Below, piece by piece: positions 44,574-56,356 of a stretch of 64,000 nucleotides of DNA. The translations under genes were made by a program, and so were the position numbers. The DNA comes from Winogradskyella arenosi (GTDB lineage: Bacteria > Bacteroidota > Bacteroidia > Flavobacteriales > Flavobacteriaceae). A model generated the notes under the pieces. The model ran no database searches. It saw only the letters and a list, made by a program, of their open reading frames with translations, and was not told the origin of the DNA. The stretch is taken from NCBI RefSeq assembly GCF_003337305.1, contig NZ_QPJO01000001.1, forward strand, positions 496,001-560,000, given 5' to 3'. Each line of letters starts with the position of its first letter. Position 1 is the stretch's first letter.

Positions 44574-45689
44574 ATGAATTTATCGTATTGGGAAATAAAA
44601 ACGTGGTTATCTAACATTGATTTTACAATTGTTGGAAGTGGTATCGTAGGACTTAACTGTGCCTTGCGCTTAAAGGAAAAATTTCCAAAAGCCAAGATCT
44701 TAATTCTTGAAAAAGGCATGTTGCCACAAGGGGCAAGTACTAAGAATGCCGGTTTTGCTTGTTTTGGCAGTTTAAGTGAAATTATAGACGATTTAAAAGA
44801 TCATACCGAAGAAGAAACCTTAAACCTCGTAACACAACGTATCAATGGGCTTAAACGTCTTAGAGAAACGTTAGGTGATCGCAGAATCGCTTATAAGAAC
44901 GGGGGAGGGTATGAACTGTTTTTAAAAACCGATACCGAGTTATATGACTCCTGTTTAGAGCAGCACCGTGCTATCAATACGCTTTTGCAGCCCTTATTTA
45001 GGGCTCCTGTATTTCAATGGAAAGCAACCAGTGTAGGTTTTAATCAGGTGCAACCCAAATACAGCTTTAATGCTTTTGAAGGTCAAATAGATACCGGTAA
45101 AATGATGGAAGCTTTAGTGCTTAAAGTACGGGCTATAGGCATTAAAATTTTAAATAATTGTACAGTAGAGTCTTATGAAGATTTAATAAATTCAGTAGAA
45201 ATAAGGACCAATCATTTTTCTTTTTCAACTAAAAATCTCTTTATTGCAACCAATGGATTCTCTAAAGCTTTTAACCTTACAGAAGTGCTTCCGGCAAGAG
45301 CCCAAGTGCTCATAACAGAGCCCATAACTAACCTGCACTTTAAAGGAACCTTTCATTTAGATAAAGGGTATTATTATTTTAGAAATATAGATCGTAGAGT
45401 ATTGTTAGGTGGGGGAAGGCATCTTGATTTTAAAACAGAAGAAACCACCGAGTTTGGTGAAACGGCTTTGATACAAGGCCAATTAGAACAGGTATTAAAA
45501 ACGACAATTTTACCCAATACGGATTTTAAAATAGACCATAGATGGTCTGGAATAATGGGCGTAGGGAAGCAGAAAAAAGCCTTGGTAAAACAACTGTCCA
45601 ACCATGTGTTTTGCGGGGTGCGTTTAGGCGGAATGGGAATTGCTATAGGAAGTACAATTGGTAAGGAATTAGCCGATTTATTAGAATAA
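44574..45689 (+). CDS. FAD-dependent oxidoreductase, DAO family
   Basis: 371 residues. The N-terminal dinucleotide fold is IVGSGIVGLNCALRL with the following acidic ILEKG strand end. The DAO fold continues to an RWSGIMGVG segment and a late GGMGIAIGSTIGKELADLL. The substrate, probably an amine or amino acid, is not known. A TTG-start alternative is not needed. It is followed after 3 bp by mtgA, an arrangement that may be only an operon of convenience. Confidence 0.85.
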   Translation: MNLSYWEIKTWLSNIDFTIVGSGIVGLNCALRLKEKFPKAKILILEKGMLPQGASTKNAGFACFGSLSEIIDDLKDHTEEETLNLVTQRINGLKRLRETLGDRRIAYKNGGGYELFLKTDTELYDSCLEQHRAINTLLQPLFRAPVFQWKATSVGFNQVQPKYSFNAFEGQIDTGKMMEALVLKVRAIGIKILNNCTVESYEDLINSVEIRTNHFSFSTKNLFIATNGFSKAFNLTEVLPARAQVLITEPITNLHFKGTFHLDKGYYYFRNIDRRVLLGGGRHLDFKTEETTEFGETALIQGQLEQVLKTTILPNTDFKIDHRWSGIMGVGKQKKALVKQLSNHVFCGVRLGGMGIAIGSTIGKELADLLE

Positions 45690-45692
45690 AGA

Positions 45693-46382
45693 ATGAAACG
45701 AATTTTTCGATTTTTTGTAAAAGTATTAATATGGTGCCTCTTAATTTCGGTTGGTGTCGTGTTCCTTTTTAAATATGTTCCGGTGCCCCTCACGCCGTTA
45801 ATGCTTATACGTTATGTGGAGGTTACTAATGAAAATCCACGTTGGGAACACCAATGGGTTCCTATGGAAGAAATTTCAGAACACATGCAGCTAGCCGTAA
45901 TCTGTAGTGAAGATCAAAAATTTGTGACTCATAAGGGCTTCGATATAGAAGCTATTGAAAAGGCTTATGAGCATAATAAAGCGGGGAAACGGATTAAAGG
46001 CGGGAGTACTATTAGCCAACAAACTGCAAAGAATGTATTTTTATGGCCCGAGCGCAGTTGGCTCCGCAAAGGATTAGAGGCGTATTTTACGTTTTTAATT
46101 GAACGTATTTGGAGTAAAGAACGCATCTTAGAAGTGTATCTCAATAGTATTGAAATGGGGCCAGGGATTTATGGTGTAGAGGCTGCCTCACAACATTGGT
46201 TTGGTAAATCGGCAGCACAGTTAGGACGCTATGAAGCCGCAGCGATAGTCGCAATACTACCAAACCCTAGGTCTTATAAAGCGCAACCAGCGACCTCTTA
46301 TATTCAGAAAAGAAAAGAATGGATTGTAAAGCAAATGCGTTATTACGGCCCTTTAAATCTAAAACCTAAAAATGACAACTAA
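45693..46382 (+). CDS. mtgA: Monofunctional peptidoglycan transglycosylase
   Basis: 229 residues: a membrane anchor (about 7-27) and a GT51 domain with SEDQKFVTHKGFD (catalytic Glu in the SED motif), GGSTISQQTAKNVFLW and YLNSIEMGPGIYGVEAAS. It polymerises lipid II into glycan strands at the membrane. It overlaps the next gene by 11 bp. Confidence 0.96.
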   Translation: MKRIFRFFVKVLIWCLLISVGVVFLFKYVPVPLTPLMLIRYVEVTNENPRWEHQWVPMEEISEHMQLAVICSEDQKFVTHKGFDIEAIEKAYEHNKAGKRIKGGSTISQQTAKNVFLWPERSWLRKGLEAYFTFLIERIWSKERILEVYLNSIEMGPGIYGVEAASQHWFGKSAAQLGRYEAAAIVAILPNPRSYKAQPATSYIQKRKEWIVKQMRYYGPLNLKPKNDN

Positions 46383-46821
46383 AAAAGCTTTATATGAGGC
46401 CTGCTTAAGGTATATTGATGAGCGCCTTAAAACCGTACAAAAAACGATTCTTGATATTCAGCAGTCTTTAGAATCCGAAACGAAAAGTAGCGCTGGGGAT
46501 AAGCATGAAACCGGAAGAGCCATGCTACAGTTAGAACGAGAAAAAGCAGGACAACAGTTATTAGAAATTGAAAACCAAAAGGCCATACTTCAAAAAATTA
46601 ATCCTGAAGTAAAGCATGAGAACGTAACTTTAGGAAGTGTTGTAAAAACCACAAATGCTAATTACTTTATAGCGATAAGCGCCGGTGAACTTAGAATAGA
46701 TAATACCGCTTATTATGCTATTTCTGTAGCGACACCTATAGCCAAACTGCTCGTATCTAAAGCTAAAGGGGATCCTATTGTTTTTAGAGCGCAACCCTTT
46801 ACCATTACAGATGTTCTATAG
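46372..46821 (+). CDS. GreA/GreB-like coiled-coil protein
   Basis: 149 residues. The N-terminal half is a long helical coiled coil (DIQQSLESETKSSAGDKHETGRAMLQLEREKAG), as in transcript cleavage factors, where paired acidic residues lie at the tip. The C-terminal half, from LGSVVKTTNANYFIAIS, fits the FKBP-like domain. Homologues in this family are often labelled 3-oxoacyl-ACP synthase in error. Likely binds RNA polymerase; it overlaps mtgA by 11 bp. Confidence 0.75.
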   Translation: MTTKKALYEACLRYIDERLKTVQKTILDIQQSLESETKSSAGDKHETGRAMLQLEREKAGQQLLEIENQKAILQKINPEVKHENVTLGSVVKTTNANYFIAISAGELRIDNTAYYAISVATPIAKLLVSKAKGDPIVFRAQPFTITDVL

Positions 46822-46860
46822 TGGACTGTGGCGCTATAAATCTTAACTATTAAAAATAAA

Positions 46861-46890
46861 AAAATCCGAACAGTATACTGCTCGGATTTT
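46861..46890. terminator. Bidirectional terminator between convergent genes
   Basis: AAAATCCGA (46861-46869) pairs with TCGGATTTT (46882-46890). The interior CAGTATACTG is itself self-complementary and extends the stem. It serves both the GreA-like gene and the convergent superoxide dismutase gene. Confidence 0.88.
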
Positions 46891-46936
46891 TTCTATGATC
46901 ATCTCAAACCGTAGTTTGAGTGTTATCTCATACTAA

Positions 46937-47545
46937 TTATTTAGCTTCAGCATAACGACGCTCAACTTCATTCCAATTAATCACGTTAAAAAACGCTTCA
47001 ATATAATCTGGACGTCTGTTTTGGTAGTTTAAGTAGTAAGCATGTTCCCATACGTCTAAACCTAAAATAGGTGTTCCTTCACATCCAATTCCTGGCATTA
47101 AAGGGTTATCTTGGTTTGCTGTAGAGCAAACTTCTACTTTACCACCTTCATGGACACATAACCAAGCCCATCCAGATCCAAAACGTGTTGCTGCTGCACT
47201 AGAAAATGCATCTTTAAACGCGTCAAAAGAACCAAATTCTGCTTCAATAGCATCTTTTAAGTCTCCAGATAAACGACTTTTTCCTTCAGGATTCATTACA
47301 TCCCAAAATAAAGAGTGATTATAAAAACCACCACCGTTATTTCTAACAGCTTTGTTATCTGTATCTAAATTAATAAGAATATTCTCAATTGTTTTTCCTT
47401 CTAAATCAGTTCCTTCAATCGCTGCGTTCAATTTATTTGTGTAGCCTTGGTGATGTTTAGTATGATGAATCTCCATTGTGCGAGCATCAATATTTGGTTC
47501 TAAAGCATCGTAAGCATATTTTAATTTCGGTAATTCGAAAGCCAT
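46937..47545 (-). CDS. Superoxide dismutase, Fe/Mn family
   Basis: 202 residues, full length. It starts [20 protein letters not shown]. Metal ligands are His27 (MEIHHTKHH), a His in [10 protein letters not shown], and Asp/His in [13 protein letters not shown]. It removes superoxide in the cytoplasm. Fe versus Mn cannot be fixed from sequence, so no symbol is given. On the - strand a TAAATTTG element (47586-47593) precedes it. Confidence 0.96.
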   Translation of the reverse strand: MAFELPKLKYAYDALEPNIDARTMEIHHTKHHQGYTNKLNAAIEGTDLEGKTIENILINLDTDNKAVRNNGGGFYNHSLFWDVMNPEGKSRLSGDLKDAIEAEFGSFDAFKDAFSSAAATRFGSGWAWLCVHEGGKVEVCSTANQDNPLMPGIGCEGTPILGLDVWEHAYYLNYQNRRPDYIEAFFNVINWNEVERRYAEAK

Positions 47546-47660
47546 AATATATTTGTTTTTAATTGGTTAATAAATTCTTTGCACTCAAATTTACAATTTT
47601 GTCTAGAATTTTCTCTTAATAAACTATTAAGATTGCCTATTTTGGTATAAAAATTATCTC

Positions 47661-50600
47661 TTGCAAAATTCAGCCTTTAAAATATACAACGCTTCTGCCG
47701 GTAGTGGAAAGACATTTACATTGGCAAAGGCCTACTTAAAAATTTTAATTCAGTCCAAAAGTCACGATCAGTTTAAGTCCATTTTAGCCATCACCTTTAC
47801 CAATAAAGCGGTAGGGGAAATGAAAGAACGGATTATTGATATGCTGAAACGTTTTTCCGAAGATAGCAATTTAGAAACGCCACACCCGATGTTTGTTGCT
47901 ATTTGCGAAGAACTTGAGATAACCCCAATAGCCCTTCAGCATAAATCTAAAGCGATATTAAAGCACATTATTCACAATTATGGTGCTTTTGATATTTCTA
48001 CCATTGATGGATTTACCCACCGTGTGATCCGAACCTTTGCGCACGATTTAAAATTGCCTTTAAATTTTGAAGTAGAATTAGATCAGGGACGACTTTTAAG
48101 TGAGGCCGTAGATAGCCTAATTGCTAAAGCAGGAAGTGATAAAGCCTTAACCAAGGTCTTAGTGGACTTTGCTATTGAAAAAGCAGATGATGATCGCAGT
48201 TGGGATATCAGTTACGATTTTAATGCCATTTCTAAACTGCTGGTGAATGAAAACGATATTTCTGCCTTAAGTAGTTTAAAAAATAAGACTTTAGAGGACT
48301 TTAAAAATCTAAAGAAACAACTGTCTAAAGACATTATAGAAATCGAAGCACAAATTGTGGATGTTGCTCATGGAGCTTTAGCTTTAATTGAAGAATGTGG
48401 CTTAGAATTTAAAGATTTTAGTGGCAGTTATTTGCCTAAATATTTTCAGAAATTAAGTACTAAGTCGTTTTATGTTACTTTTGGTGCCGCTTGGCAAAAT
48501 ACCTTATTAGAAGGAAATACAATCTATCCTAAGCGTGTTAAACCCGATGTGGCCTCCGTTGTTGACGGCATTCAATCGCAACTCGCTGATGCCTTTCTTG
48601 GAACTAAAAATGCCTTGTTTGCAATTAAACTTAAAAAAGGCTTTTACAGAAATATTACGCCGCTTTCCGTATTAAATGCCATAAAAAACGAATTAGATCT
48701 CTTAAAATCGGATCAGAATAAAATGCTGATTTCAGAATTTAATACCATCATCAGTGAAGAAATAAAAAACCAACCAACCCCATTTATTTACGAACGCCTA
48801 GGCGAAAAGTTTAAGTACTATTTTATTGATGAGTTTCAAGACACGTCTAATATGCAATGGGATAATTTAATTCCTTTATTAGATAATGCTTTGGCGGCAG
48901 TAAATGGTTCGGCCATGTTGGTGGGCGATGCCAAACAGGCTATTTATAGGTGGCGAGGTGGTGAAGCCGAGCAATTTATAAGGCTATATAATAAAGACGA
49001 TGCACCATTTGCATTTGAGGCCGAGGTTCTGGCATTAGAGACCAATTACAGAAGTGCCAAAGCTGTCATAGAATTTAATAATGCGTTTTTCGAGTTTTTA
49101 AGCAGTACTGCTTTTAATGAGGAGGCTTATGCGTCCCTCTATAAAAATGCCAGACAACATACCCACAATAGCTCTGAAGGGTATGTAAATCTTCATTTTT
49201 TAGAGTTCGATAAAGAGGATGATCAGCATGAAATGTATGCCAATCAGGTTTTAGAGACCATTCAAAATTGTCAGAATCTTGGCTTCCCATTAGATGATAT
49301 TTGTGTGTTGGTTAGAAAACGAAAAGATGGTGTTGCTATCGCTAACTTTTTAAATGATCATGGCATTAAGATTACGTCTTCAGAAACCTTACTCTTAAAA
49401 AATTCGGATAAAGTAAGATTTATCAATTCGGTTTTAAAGGTGCTCACGCAACCTGATAACGACCGTTTAAAAGTGGATATTCTTAACTATTTAGCCAAAC
49501 AACAACAAGCAGAAGACAAGCATTTGTTTTTTAGTACTTACCTAAAAAGTACTTTAGATGCTATGTTCCTAGCCCTTCAGAGCATTGGGATATTTATTGA
49601 TAAAAACCACTGTCTTCAATTGCCATTATACGAGTTAGTAGAACATATTGTTAGGGTTTTTAAGCTTAATGAGGACTCCGATGCCTACTTACAATTCTAT
49701 TTGGATGTGGTTTTAGAGTTTACCCAAAAACAGAATTCAGACGTAGCAGCTTTTATTCAGTATTTTGAAAAGAAAGAAGATAATCTTAGTGTGGTAACTC
49801 CAGAAAATATGAATGCGGTTCAGATCATGACCATTCATAAATCTAAAGGTTTAGAATTTCCGGTGGTGATATTTCCTTATGCCGACCTCGATATTTATAA
49901 AGAAGTAGATCCTAAAGTTTGGTTTCCGGTGGCTCCTGAAGATTATAACGGTTTTGAAACCTTATTACTCAATTATAACAAAGATGTTGAAGCTTATGGC
50001 GAGGTGGGAGCTGCAATTTATAACAAGCACCAATCAGAATTAGAATTAGATAACATTAACTTACTCTATGTTGTTTTAACGCGTGCCGTAGAGCAATTAT
50101 ACATAATAACCAAGAAAGATTACGATTCTAAAGGCGCAGTAAGAAAGAGCACTTATGCTGGGATGTTTATGAATTTTTTAGGCCAAGAACAACTGTGGAA
50201 TGACAGTCAGTTAAGCTATAACTTCGGAAGTTTGAACCCCAACGCCAACACGGTAGAAGAAGACACGCCATTGGCAGCACTACAACTATTGTCTGTTCCT
50301 AAGGAAGTTCATAATTTAAACTTGGTAACCAATTCCGGACTTTTATGGGATACCCAACAAGAGGCCGCTATAGAACGCGGAAATTTAGTGCATTTACTAT
50401 TATCTAAAATTACCACGGAACAGGATCTTGATACGGCTTTTGCAGATTTAATTCTTTCCGGAGACTTAACTACAGACAACCGTGAGGCACTTCAGAAATT
50501 AGTCTTACAAGTTATTCATCATCCTAAATTGGCCCCGTATTATCAAGACGGTTTTAAAATTTATAACGAACGCGATATTATAACACGGACAGGGCAATTG

Positions 50601-50792
50601 TTAAGACCCGACCGTTTAAATATCAATGCTGAGAATGACGTTATAATTATTGATTATAAAACCGGAGAAGCCAAATCCACCCATAACGCCCAATTACGAG
50701 ACTATGAGTTTGTGTTAGAACAGATGAATTTTAAAGTTATTCATAAACTTCTGGTTTATATAAATGATACAATTGAAGTTCTTGAAGTCTAA
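47661..50792 (+). CDS. AddA-like helicase-nuclease (UvrD/RecB family)
   Basis: 1043 residues from TTG 47661; the protein starts [24 protein letters not shown], so the Walker A lies almost at the N-terminus and no ATG could replace the TTG. Further motifs: [36 protein letters not shown] and [11 protein letters not shown] (SF1A helicase). The C-terminus has a PD-(D/E)XK nuclease of RecB type ([11 protein letters not shown]). With the AddB-like protein at 53591 it probably forms the double-strand-break resection complex of this organism. Confidence 0.88.
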   Translation: MQNSAFKIYNASAGSGKTFTLAKAYLKILIQSKSHDQFKSILAITFTNKAVGEMKERIIDMLKRFSEDSNLETPHPMFVAICEELEITPIALQHKSKAILKHIIHNYGAFDISTIDGFTHRVIRTFAHDLKLPLNFEVELDQGRLLSEAVDSLIAKAGSDKALTKVLVDFAIEKADDDRSWDISYDFNAISKLLVNENDISALSSLKNKTLEDFKNLKKQLSKDIIEIEAQIVDVAHGALALIEECGLEFKDFSGSYLPKYFQKLSTKSFYVTFGAAWQNTLLEGNTIYPKRVKPDVASVVDGIQSQLADAFLGTKNALFAIKLKKGFYRNITPLSVLNAIKNELDLLKSDQNKMLISEFNTIISEEIKNQPTPFIYERLGEKFKYYFIDEFQDTSNMQWDNLIPLLDNALAAVNGSAMLVGDAKQAIYRWRGGEAEQFIRLYNKDDAPFAFEAEVLALETNYRSAKAVIEFNNAFFEFLSSTAFNEEAYASLYKNARQHTHNSSEGYVNLHFLEFDKEDDQHEMYANQVLETIQNCQNLGFPLDDICVLVRKRKDGVAIANFLNDHGIKITSSETLLLKNSDKVRFINSVLKVLTQPDNDRLKVDILNYLAKQQQAEDKHLFFSTYLKSTLDAMFLALQSIGIFIDKNHCLQLPLYELVEHIVRVFKLNEDSDAYLQFYLDVVLEFTQKQNSDVAAFIQYFEKKEDNLSVVTPENMNAVQIMTIHKSKGLEFPVVIFPYADLDIYKEVDPKVWFPVAPEDYNGFETLLLNYNKDVEAYGEVGAAIYNKHQSELELDNINLLYVVLTRAVEQLYIITKKDYDSKGAVRKSTYAGMFMNFLGQEQLWNDSQLSYNFGSLNPNANTVEEDTPLAALQLLSVPKEVHNLNLVTNSGLLWDTQQEAAIERGNLVHLLLSKITTEQDLDTAFADLILSGDLTTDNREALQKLVLQVIHHPKLAPYYQDGFKIYNERDIITRTGQLLRPDRLNINAENDVIIIDYKTGEAKSTHNAQLRDYEFVLEQMNFKVIHKLLVYINDTIEVLEV

Positions 50793-50810
50793 TTTTTCAT
50801 AGTATCTTTG
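50782..50810 (+). promoter_or_regulatory. Promoter of kbl
   Basis: TTG at 50782-50784 and TATCTTTG at 50803-50810 with an 18-bp gap. It overlaps the last codons of the AddA-like gene. kbl starts 27 bp after the -7 element. Confidence 0.7.
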
Positions 50811-50836
50811 GCCGTGTTAAACAAAAAATAATAACC

Positions 50837-52030
50837 ATGTACGGAGATATAAAGAAGCATTTACAGCAAGAAATCGAGTCTATTAAAGAGGCCGGACTTT
50901 TTAAAGAAGAACGAATTATTACCTCACCACAAGGGGCAGAAATAACCTTAAATACAGGGCAAAAAGTACTTAACTTTTGTGCTAATAATTACTTAGGTTT
51001 ATCGGCGCACCCCGATGTTGTTCAAGCCGCTAAAGATACTATGGATACCCATGGTTTCGGAATGTCTTCAGTACGATTTATTTGTGGAACCCAAGATATT
51101 CATAAAGAATTAGAGCAAAAAATAGCTGATTTTTATGGCACAGAAGATACCATTCTTTATGCCGCAGCCTTTGATGCTAATGGTGGTGTTTTTGAACCGC
51201 TATTAACTAAAGAAGATGCCATTATCTCAGATTCTTTAAATCACGCTTCTATTATTGATGGGGTACGTTTATGTAAAGCGGCGAGATATCGTTACCAAAA
51301 TAATGATATGGCCGATTTAGAAACCCAATTAATTGCAGCAAATGAAAATGGTGCCCGTCACAAGATTATTGTGACCGATGGTGTGTTTTCTATGGATGGC
51401 TTAGTGGCTCCTTTAGATGAAATTTGCGATTTAGCAGATAAATATGATGCTATGGTTATGATTGATGAATGCCATGCTACCGGATTTATAGGAGAAACAG
51501 GAATTGGAACGCTTGAAGAAAAAGGCGTTTTAGGCCGTATCGATATTATTACCGGAACTCTAGGGAAAGCTTTAGGGGGTGCTATGGGAGGCTATACGAC
51601 CGCTAAAAAAGAAGTTATAGAATTGTTACGTCAACGTTCTAGACCTTATTTGTTTTCAAACTCATTAGCACCGGCAATTGTAGGCGCCTCTATTAAGGTG
51701 TTTGATATGCTTAAAAATGACACCACTTTAAGAGATAAAGTAGAGTGGAATACCAATTATTTTAAAGCGGGAATGAAGGCTGCAGGATTTGATATTGTCG
51801 ATGGAGATTCGGCAATTGTTCCGGTGATGTTATACGATGCCAAGCTCTCTCAAAATATGGCCAATTTATTATTAAAAGAAGGAATCTATGTTATAGGATT
51901 CTTCTATCCAGTTGTACCAAAGGATAAGGCAAGAATTAGAGTCCAACTCTCTGCGGCTCACGATAAAAACCAACTCGATAAAGCTATTGAAGCCTTCGTA
52001 AAAGTGGGTAAAGAATTAAAGGTTATCTGA
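50837..52030 (+). CDS. kbl: Glycine C-acetyltransferase (2-amino-3-ketobutyrate CoA ligase)
   Basis: 397 residues, full length, fold-type I PLP enzyme. Lys244 in [13 protein letters not shown] binds PLP, and the His in NHASIIDG stacks on it; IDECHATGF carries the PLP-contacting Asp. The start [23 protein letters not shown] is typical of Kbl. It cleaves 2-amino-3-ketobutyrate with CoA to glycine and acetyl-CoA in threonine breakdown. The tdh partner is not in the window. Confidence 0.96.
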   Translation: MYGDIKKHLQQEIESIKEAGLFKEERIITSPQGAEITLNTGQKVLNFCANNYLGLSAHPDVVQAAKDTMDTHGFGMSSVRFICGTQDIHKELEQKIADFYGTEDTILYAAAFDANGGVFEPLLTKEDAIISDSLNHASIIDGVRLCKAARYRYQNNDMADLETQLIAANENGARHKIIVTDGVFSMDGLVAPLDEICDLADKYDAMVMIDECHATGFIGETGIGTLEEKGVLGRIDIITGTLGKALGGAMGGYTTAKKEVIELLRQRSRPYLFSNSLAPAIVGASIKVFDMLKNDTTLRDKVEWNTNYFKAGMKAAGFDIVDGDSAIVPVMLYDAKLSQNMANLLLKEGIYVIGFFYPVVPKDKARIRVQLSAAHDKNQLDKAIEAFVKVGKELKVI

Positions 52031-52164
52031 ATTGATTCAAATCTTAACTCAAACGCTGTAATGTAGGGCGATGTAACATTATTTTTATATATTTGTCTTT
52101 GTTAATACTTTTTAACACATTATTTTTGCATCAATTAACACTTAAAATTAAAATTAATTAGAAT

Positions 52165-53529
52165 ATGAAAAATCTTAGCAGATTATTTTTTGTCGCTGTG
52201 CTTATTGCAAGTTTTAGCACATCTAATGCACAAGACAAGAACAATCCATGGGCCCTTGGTTTTGGAGCCAATGCAGTTGACGCTTTCCCAGTAGGAGAAG
52301 ACGCACCACAAGGAGGATATTTTGACGAATATTTCAATGTAAAAGAGCACTGGAATGTTTTACCTTCAATTTCAACACTTTCTGTATCTAGATACCTTAG
52401 TGATGGGTTTACATTCACAGCAAAAGGATCTCTTAACCGAATTGATAAATTTGGAGATGATTCTGTTGATGATTTAACATATTACGGTGTAGATGGTAAC
52501 CTTACTTATAGCTTTATGAATATCATCAATTCTAAAGTTATCGATCCTTATTTAGGAGTTGGTGGTGGTTACACTTGGTTAGATGAAATCGGAGCAGGAA
52601 CGGCTAACGGAACTGTTGGATTTAAATTTTGGTTTACTGAAAACCTTGGTTTAGATATTAACTCTACTTACAAGCATTCATTCGAAGATTACTTACCTAA
52701 GCATTTCCAACATTCAGTTGGTATTACTTTCAAGTTTGGTGGTACTGATACTGACGGTGATGGTATATACGATAAAGATGACGCTTGTCCAGAAGAAGCA
52801 GGTTTACCTGAATTTAATGGATGTCCAGATTCTGATAATGACGGAATCCAAGATTCTAAAGATGATTGTCCTAACACAGCTGGTTTAGCTGAGTTTAACG
52901 GATGTCCTGATACTGATGGAGACGGTGTAATGGATAAAGATGATAAGTGTCCAGAAGTTGCTGGTCTTAAAACTTTAGCAGGTTGTCCAGATGCTGACGG
53001 AGACGGTGTTTCTGATGCTGATGATAACTGTCCTAATGAAGCTGGTCCTGCTGCAAATAGCGGATGTCCTTGGCCAGATACTGACGGTGACGGTGTATTA
53101 GACAAAGATGATAAATGTCCTAACGAAGCGGGTACTGTGGCAAACAATGGTTGTCCAGAAGTTAAGCCAACTGAAGAAGTTATGGATACATTAAACGAAT
53201 ACTCTAGATCTATCTTATTTAACTCTGGTAAGGCAACTTTCCAAAAGCAGACAGATAAAGTATTACAGTCTATGGTGGCTATCTTTAAAGAATACCCACA
53301 AGCACACTTCTCTCTTGAAGGTCACACAGATAGCGATGGTTCTAAATCTATGAACCAAGCATTATCTGAAAGAAGAGCAAATGCAGTTAGAGATTACTTA
53401 ATCGCTAATGGTATTAACGCTGACAGATTAACAGCTGCTGGTTTCGGTGAGTCTAACCCAATCGCTAGTAACAGAACAAGCGCTGGTAAGAAAGAAAACA
53501 GACGTGTAGAGGTGAAGTTGAAAAACTAA
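52165..53529 (+). CDS. OmpA-family protein with thrombospondin type-3 repeats
   Basis: 454 residues. Signal peptide [23 protein letters not shown], a beta-barrel-like part (about 25-190), five Asp-rich calcium-binding repeats ([19 protein letters not shown] and similar, about 190-335), and a C-terminal OmpA peptidoglycan-binding domain ([11 protein letters not shown]... [22 protein letters not shown]). It anchors the outer membrane to the wall. A TATATTTG element (52088-52095) lies about 70 bp before the ATG, consistent with high expression. Confidence 0.95.
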   Translation: MKNLSRLFFVAVLIASFSTSNAQDKNNPWALGFGANAVDAFPVGEDAPQGGYFDEYFNVKEHWNVLPSISTLSVSRYLSDGFTFTAKGSLNRIDKFGDDSVDDLTYYGVDGNLTYSFMNIINSKVIDPYLGVGGGYTWLDEIGAGTANGTVGFKFWFTENLGLDINSTYKHSFEDYLPKHFQHSVGITFKFGGTDTDGDGIYDKDDACPEEAGLPEFNGCPDSDNDGIQDSKDDCPNTAGLAEFNGCPDTDGDGVMDKDDKCPEVAGLKTLAGCPDADGDGVSDADDNCPNEAGPAANSGCPWPDTDGDGVLDKDDKCPNEAGTVANNGCPEVKPTEEVMDTLNEYSRSILFNSGKATFQKQTDKVLQSMVAIFKEYPQAHFSLEGHTDSDGSKSMNQALSERRANAVRDYLIANGINADRLTAAGFGESNPIASNRTSAGKKENRRVEVKLKN

Positions 53530-53550
53530 TCACATCTAAAATATATTAAA

Positions 53551-53580
53551 AAAACGCCCCGAATTTCGGGGCGTTTTTTA
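53551..53580 (+). terminator. Terminator after the OmpA gene
   Basis: AAAACGCCCCGAA (53551-53563) pairs with TTCGGGGCGTTTT (53565-53577), GC-rich, followed by T residues. Confidence 0.92.
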
Positions 53581-53590
53581 TTTTTATAAA

Positions 53591-56356
53591 ATGATAAGTT
53601 TTATAAAGTCCGTACTTCTAGACCTCCAAGAAAAACAACTTAATCTTGAGGATGTCTATTTTGTTTTACCAAGTAAACGTGCAGGTGTGTTCTTAAAACA
53701 CCACTTGTCGTCTTTATTAGATCAGCCTATTTTCTCACCATATATTGTAAGTATTGAGGAATTTGTTGAAGACCTTTCCGGATTAAAAAACCTCCCGAAT
53801 ACCGATTTGCTATTTAGGTTTTATGAAACCTATTGCGGCCTTACACCCGTAGACGAGCAAGAGTCTTTTGAATCCTTTACCAAATGGGCACAGATCCTCT
53901 TACAAGATTTTAACGAAATTGATCGTTACCTTATTCCGCAATCGCAAATTTTCGATTATCTAAATGCCATTAAAGAACTTAACCATTGGTCTTTGGATGT
54001 TGAGCAAACCGGACTGGTTAAAAACCATTTAAAGTTTTGGAAACAGCTTAAGGCTTACTATATCGATTTTACCAAAAACCTGTTAGAGGCCGGGCAAGGC
54101 TACCAGGGTTTAATTTATAGAGAAGCGTCTAAGAAAGTGGACCCTTATATCTCAACAGCAGAGGACAAAATACATGTTTTCTTAGGCTTTAATGCCCTTA
54201 ATTCTGCCGAAACTAAAATTATTCAAGCTCTTTTAAAAGCTGAGGTCGCCCATATTTATTGGGATATTGATAAAGCCTTTATTGACGATGCTAAGCATGA
54301 TGCCGGTTGGTTTACTAGAGAACATCGCGAAGATTGGGAGCATTTTAAAACGGACCCCTTTCAATGGACCACCAGCCATTATTCCGAAGAAAAAAATATT
54401 AATGTTATAGGGATTCCTAAGCTTGTTGGCCAAGCTAAATATATTGGGCAAATCTTAGAGGATTTAACCGCCTCAGCAACCAACTTATCTAAGATTGCGG
54501 TGGTACTGGGTGAAGAGCAGCTGTTATTGCCGGTTTTAAACTCTATTCCTGCGGCTATTCAAAAGCTCAATGTCACAATGGGCTTACCCTTGCAATACGT
54601 TCCCTTAGCCTCTTTGTTTGAGCAGTTGTTTTTTATGCATAAAAACAATCCACAACAGTATTACTATAAAGATGTCATTGGGATTTTGTCTCATGCTTCG
54701 GTGTATCCCTTATTTGAACAGGATACAGTTAACGAGGCTAGTGCCTTGGTTTCAAAAATTCAAAAGAATAACCTTGTTTATATCACTTTAGCAGAGTTAA
54801 AAAGCCTAGCGCCTGCAAGTGAAATGCTTTTGGAGTTGTTATTTAAGTCGTGGACAAACCAGCCAACCTTGGCTTTACAACAATGTAAGGCTTTGATTTT
54901 TAAAATGAAACAGCATTATGATAGCGATAAAGTCAGTTACCGTCTAGAATTAGAGTACCTCTATCGCTTTAATACGCTGTTTAATCAACTTTCAGAACTA
55001 AATAACACTTATAGATATCTAAATTCTATTGTGGCGTTACAAACTGTTTATAAGGAGTTGTTAAGTTCAGAAACCTTGGACTTCCAAGGAGAACCGTTAG
55101 AAGGACTTCAGGTTATGGGGATGTTAGAGTCGCGTGTTCTAGATTTTGAAACCGTGATTATTAGCTCGGTGAATGAAGGGATTCTTCCTTCGGGAAAAAC
55201 CAATAATTCTTTTATCCCATTCGATGTAAAGCTTGAAAATAAGCTACCTACCTTTAAAGAAAAAGATGCCGTCTATACCTATCATTTCTATCGCTTATTA
55301 CAACGGGCAAAAAATGTGTACATTCTGTATAATACTGAAATAGATGCCTTAAAAGGAGGCGAAAAAAGTCGTTTTATCACCCAGTTAGAAATTGAAGGTT
55401 TACACGCTATTTCTCATAAAATCGTCTCACCAAGCGTTCCAAATATTAAAGAAGAATTACAAGAAATTACGAAGACGCCAAGCGTTTTAGAACAGATAAA
55501 ATCGCTTTCTAAAAAAGGGTATTCGCCCTCCTCATTAACCAATTATATAAGGAATCCTATAGACTTTTATTATGATAAAATTCTTGGAATTAAGGAGTTT
55601 GAAGAGGTTGAGGAAAATATCGCCGCCAATACCTTGGGGTCCGTTATTCATAATTCGCTAGAAGATTTTTATAAACCTTTAGAGGGGGAATTCTTAACGA
55701 TAGCGCATGTTGAAGGCTTTAAGAAGCAGGTAAAACCAATGGTGACGAAGCATTTTGAAGAGCTTTATAACAAAGGTGGATTTTCTAAAGGAAAAAACCT
55801 GATTATTTTTGAAATTGCCCAACGTTATATTTTAAATTTTTTGAATTTAGAGATTGAGAGTTTAGAAAAAGGGCAACAGATAGAAATCTTATCTATTGAA
55901 GCAGATGAGCAAATTGCTATTACTATAGACGGCTTAGATTTTCCTATTAAATTAAAGGGAAAAGTAGACCGTGTAGACCGCTGCGATGGGGTAATTAGAG
56001 TGATTGATTATAAGTCTGGAAAAGTAGACCAGAGCAAGGTAGAAATTGTAGATTGGGAAGCTCTTACAACGGATTACGAAAAATACAGTAAACCCTTTCA
56101 GATTTTATGTTACGCTTATATGATGCGAGAAAATAAACACTTAGAATTGCCTGTTGAAGCTGGTATTATATCCTTTAAAAACCTTAGTGGTGGATTCTTA
56201 AAATTTGCGAAGAAAGATAAGCCTGGAGCATATGCTAAGAAGGAGCAACTAATTACAGATGAGACCTTAGATCGTTTTGAAGTGGAACTGAAAAAGCTTA
56301 TTTCAGAAATTTGTAATCCAGAGCTTAAATTTATCGAAAAAGACCTTACCAAATGA
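53591..56356 (+). CDS. AddB-like PD-(D/E)XK nuclease protein
   Basis: 921 residues. The N-terminal region (VYFVLPSKRAGVFLKHHL) resembles the inactive helicase-like part of AddB. The C-terminus (about 660-921) has the RecB-like nuclease: KGKVDRVDRCDG then RVIDYKSGKVD, with the DYKSG motif. It also contains YSPSSLTNYIRNPIDFYYDKILGI, typical of AddB and Cas4-like domains. It presumably pairs with the AddA-like protein. It overlaps the next gene by 4 bp (ATGA). Confidence 0.82.
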   Translation: MISFIKSVLLDLQEKQLNLEDVYFVLPSKRAGVFLKHHLSSLLDQPIFSPYIVSIEEFVEDLSGLKNLPNTDLLFRFYETYCGLTPVDEQESFESFTKWAQILLQDFNEIDRYLIPQSQIFDYLNAIKELNHWSLDVEQTGLVKNHLKFWKQLKAYYIDFTKNLLEAGQGYQGLIYREASKKVDPYISTAEDKIHVFLGFNALNSAETKIIQALLKAEVAHIYWDIDKAFIDDAKHDAGWFTREHREDWEHFKTDPFQWTTSHYSEEKNINVIGIPKLVGQAKYIGQILEDLTASATNLSKIAVVLGEEQLLLPVLNSIPAAIQKLNVTMGLPLQYVPLASLFEQLFFMHKNNPQQYYYKDVIGILSHASVYPLFEQDTVNEASALVSKIQKNNLVYITLAELKSLAPASEMLLELLFKSWTNQPTLALQQCKALIFKMKQHYDSDKVSYRLELEYLYRFNTLFNQLSELNNTYRYLNSIVALQTVYKELLSSETLDFQGEPLEGLQVMGMLESRVLDFETVIISSVNEGILPSGKTNNSFIPFDVKLENKLPTFKEKDAVYTYHFYRLLQRAKNVYILYNTEIDALKGGEKSRFITQLEIEGLHAISHKIVSPSVPNIKEELQEITKTPSVLEQIKSLSKKGYSPSSLTNYIRNPIDFYYDKILGIKEFEEVEENIAANTLGSVIHNSLEDFYKPLEGEFLTIAHVEGFKKQVKPMVTKHFEELYNKGGFSKGKNLIIFEIAQRYILNFLNLEIESLEKGQQIEILSIEADEQIAITIDGLDFPIKLKGKVDRVDRCDGVIRVIDYKSGKVDQSKVEIVDWEALTTDYEKYSKPFQILCYAYMMRENKHLELPVEAGIISFKNLSGGFLKFAKKDKPGAYAKKEQLITDETLDRFEVELKKLISEICNPELKFIEKDLTK

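Noticed and set aside
52740..53150. Regular repeat pattern in the OmpA gene considered as tandem DNA or CRISPR-like repeats
   Set aside because: They are in-frame Asp-rich thrombospondin type-3 protein repeats with degenerate codons. A long - strand frame here is a shadow of them.
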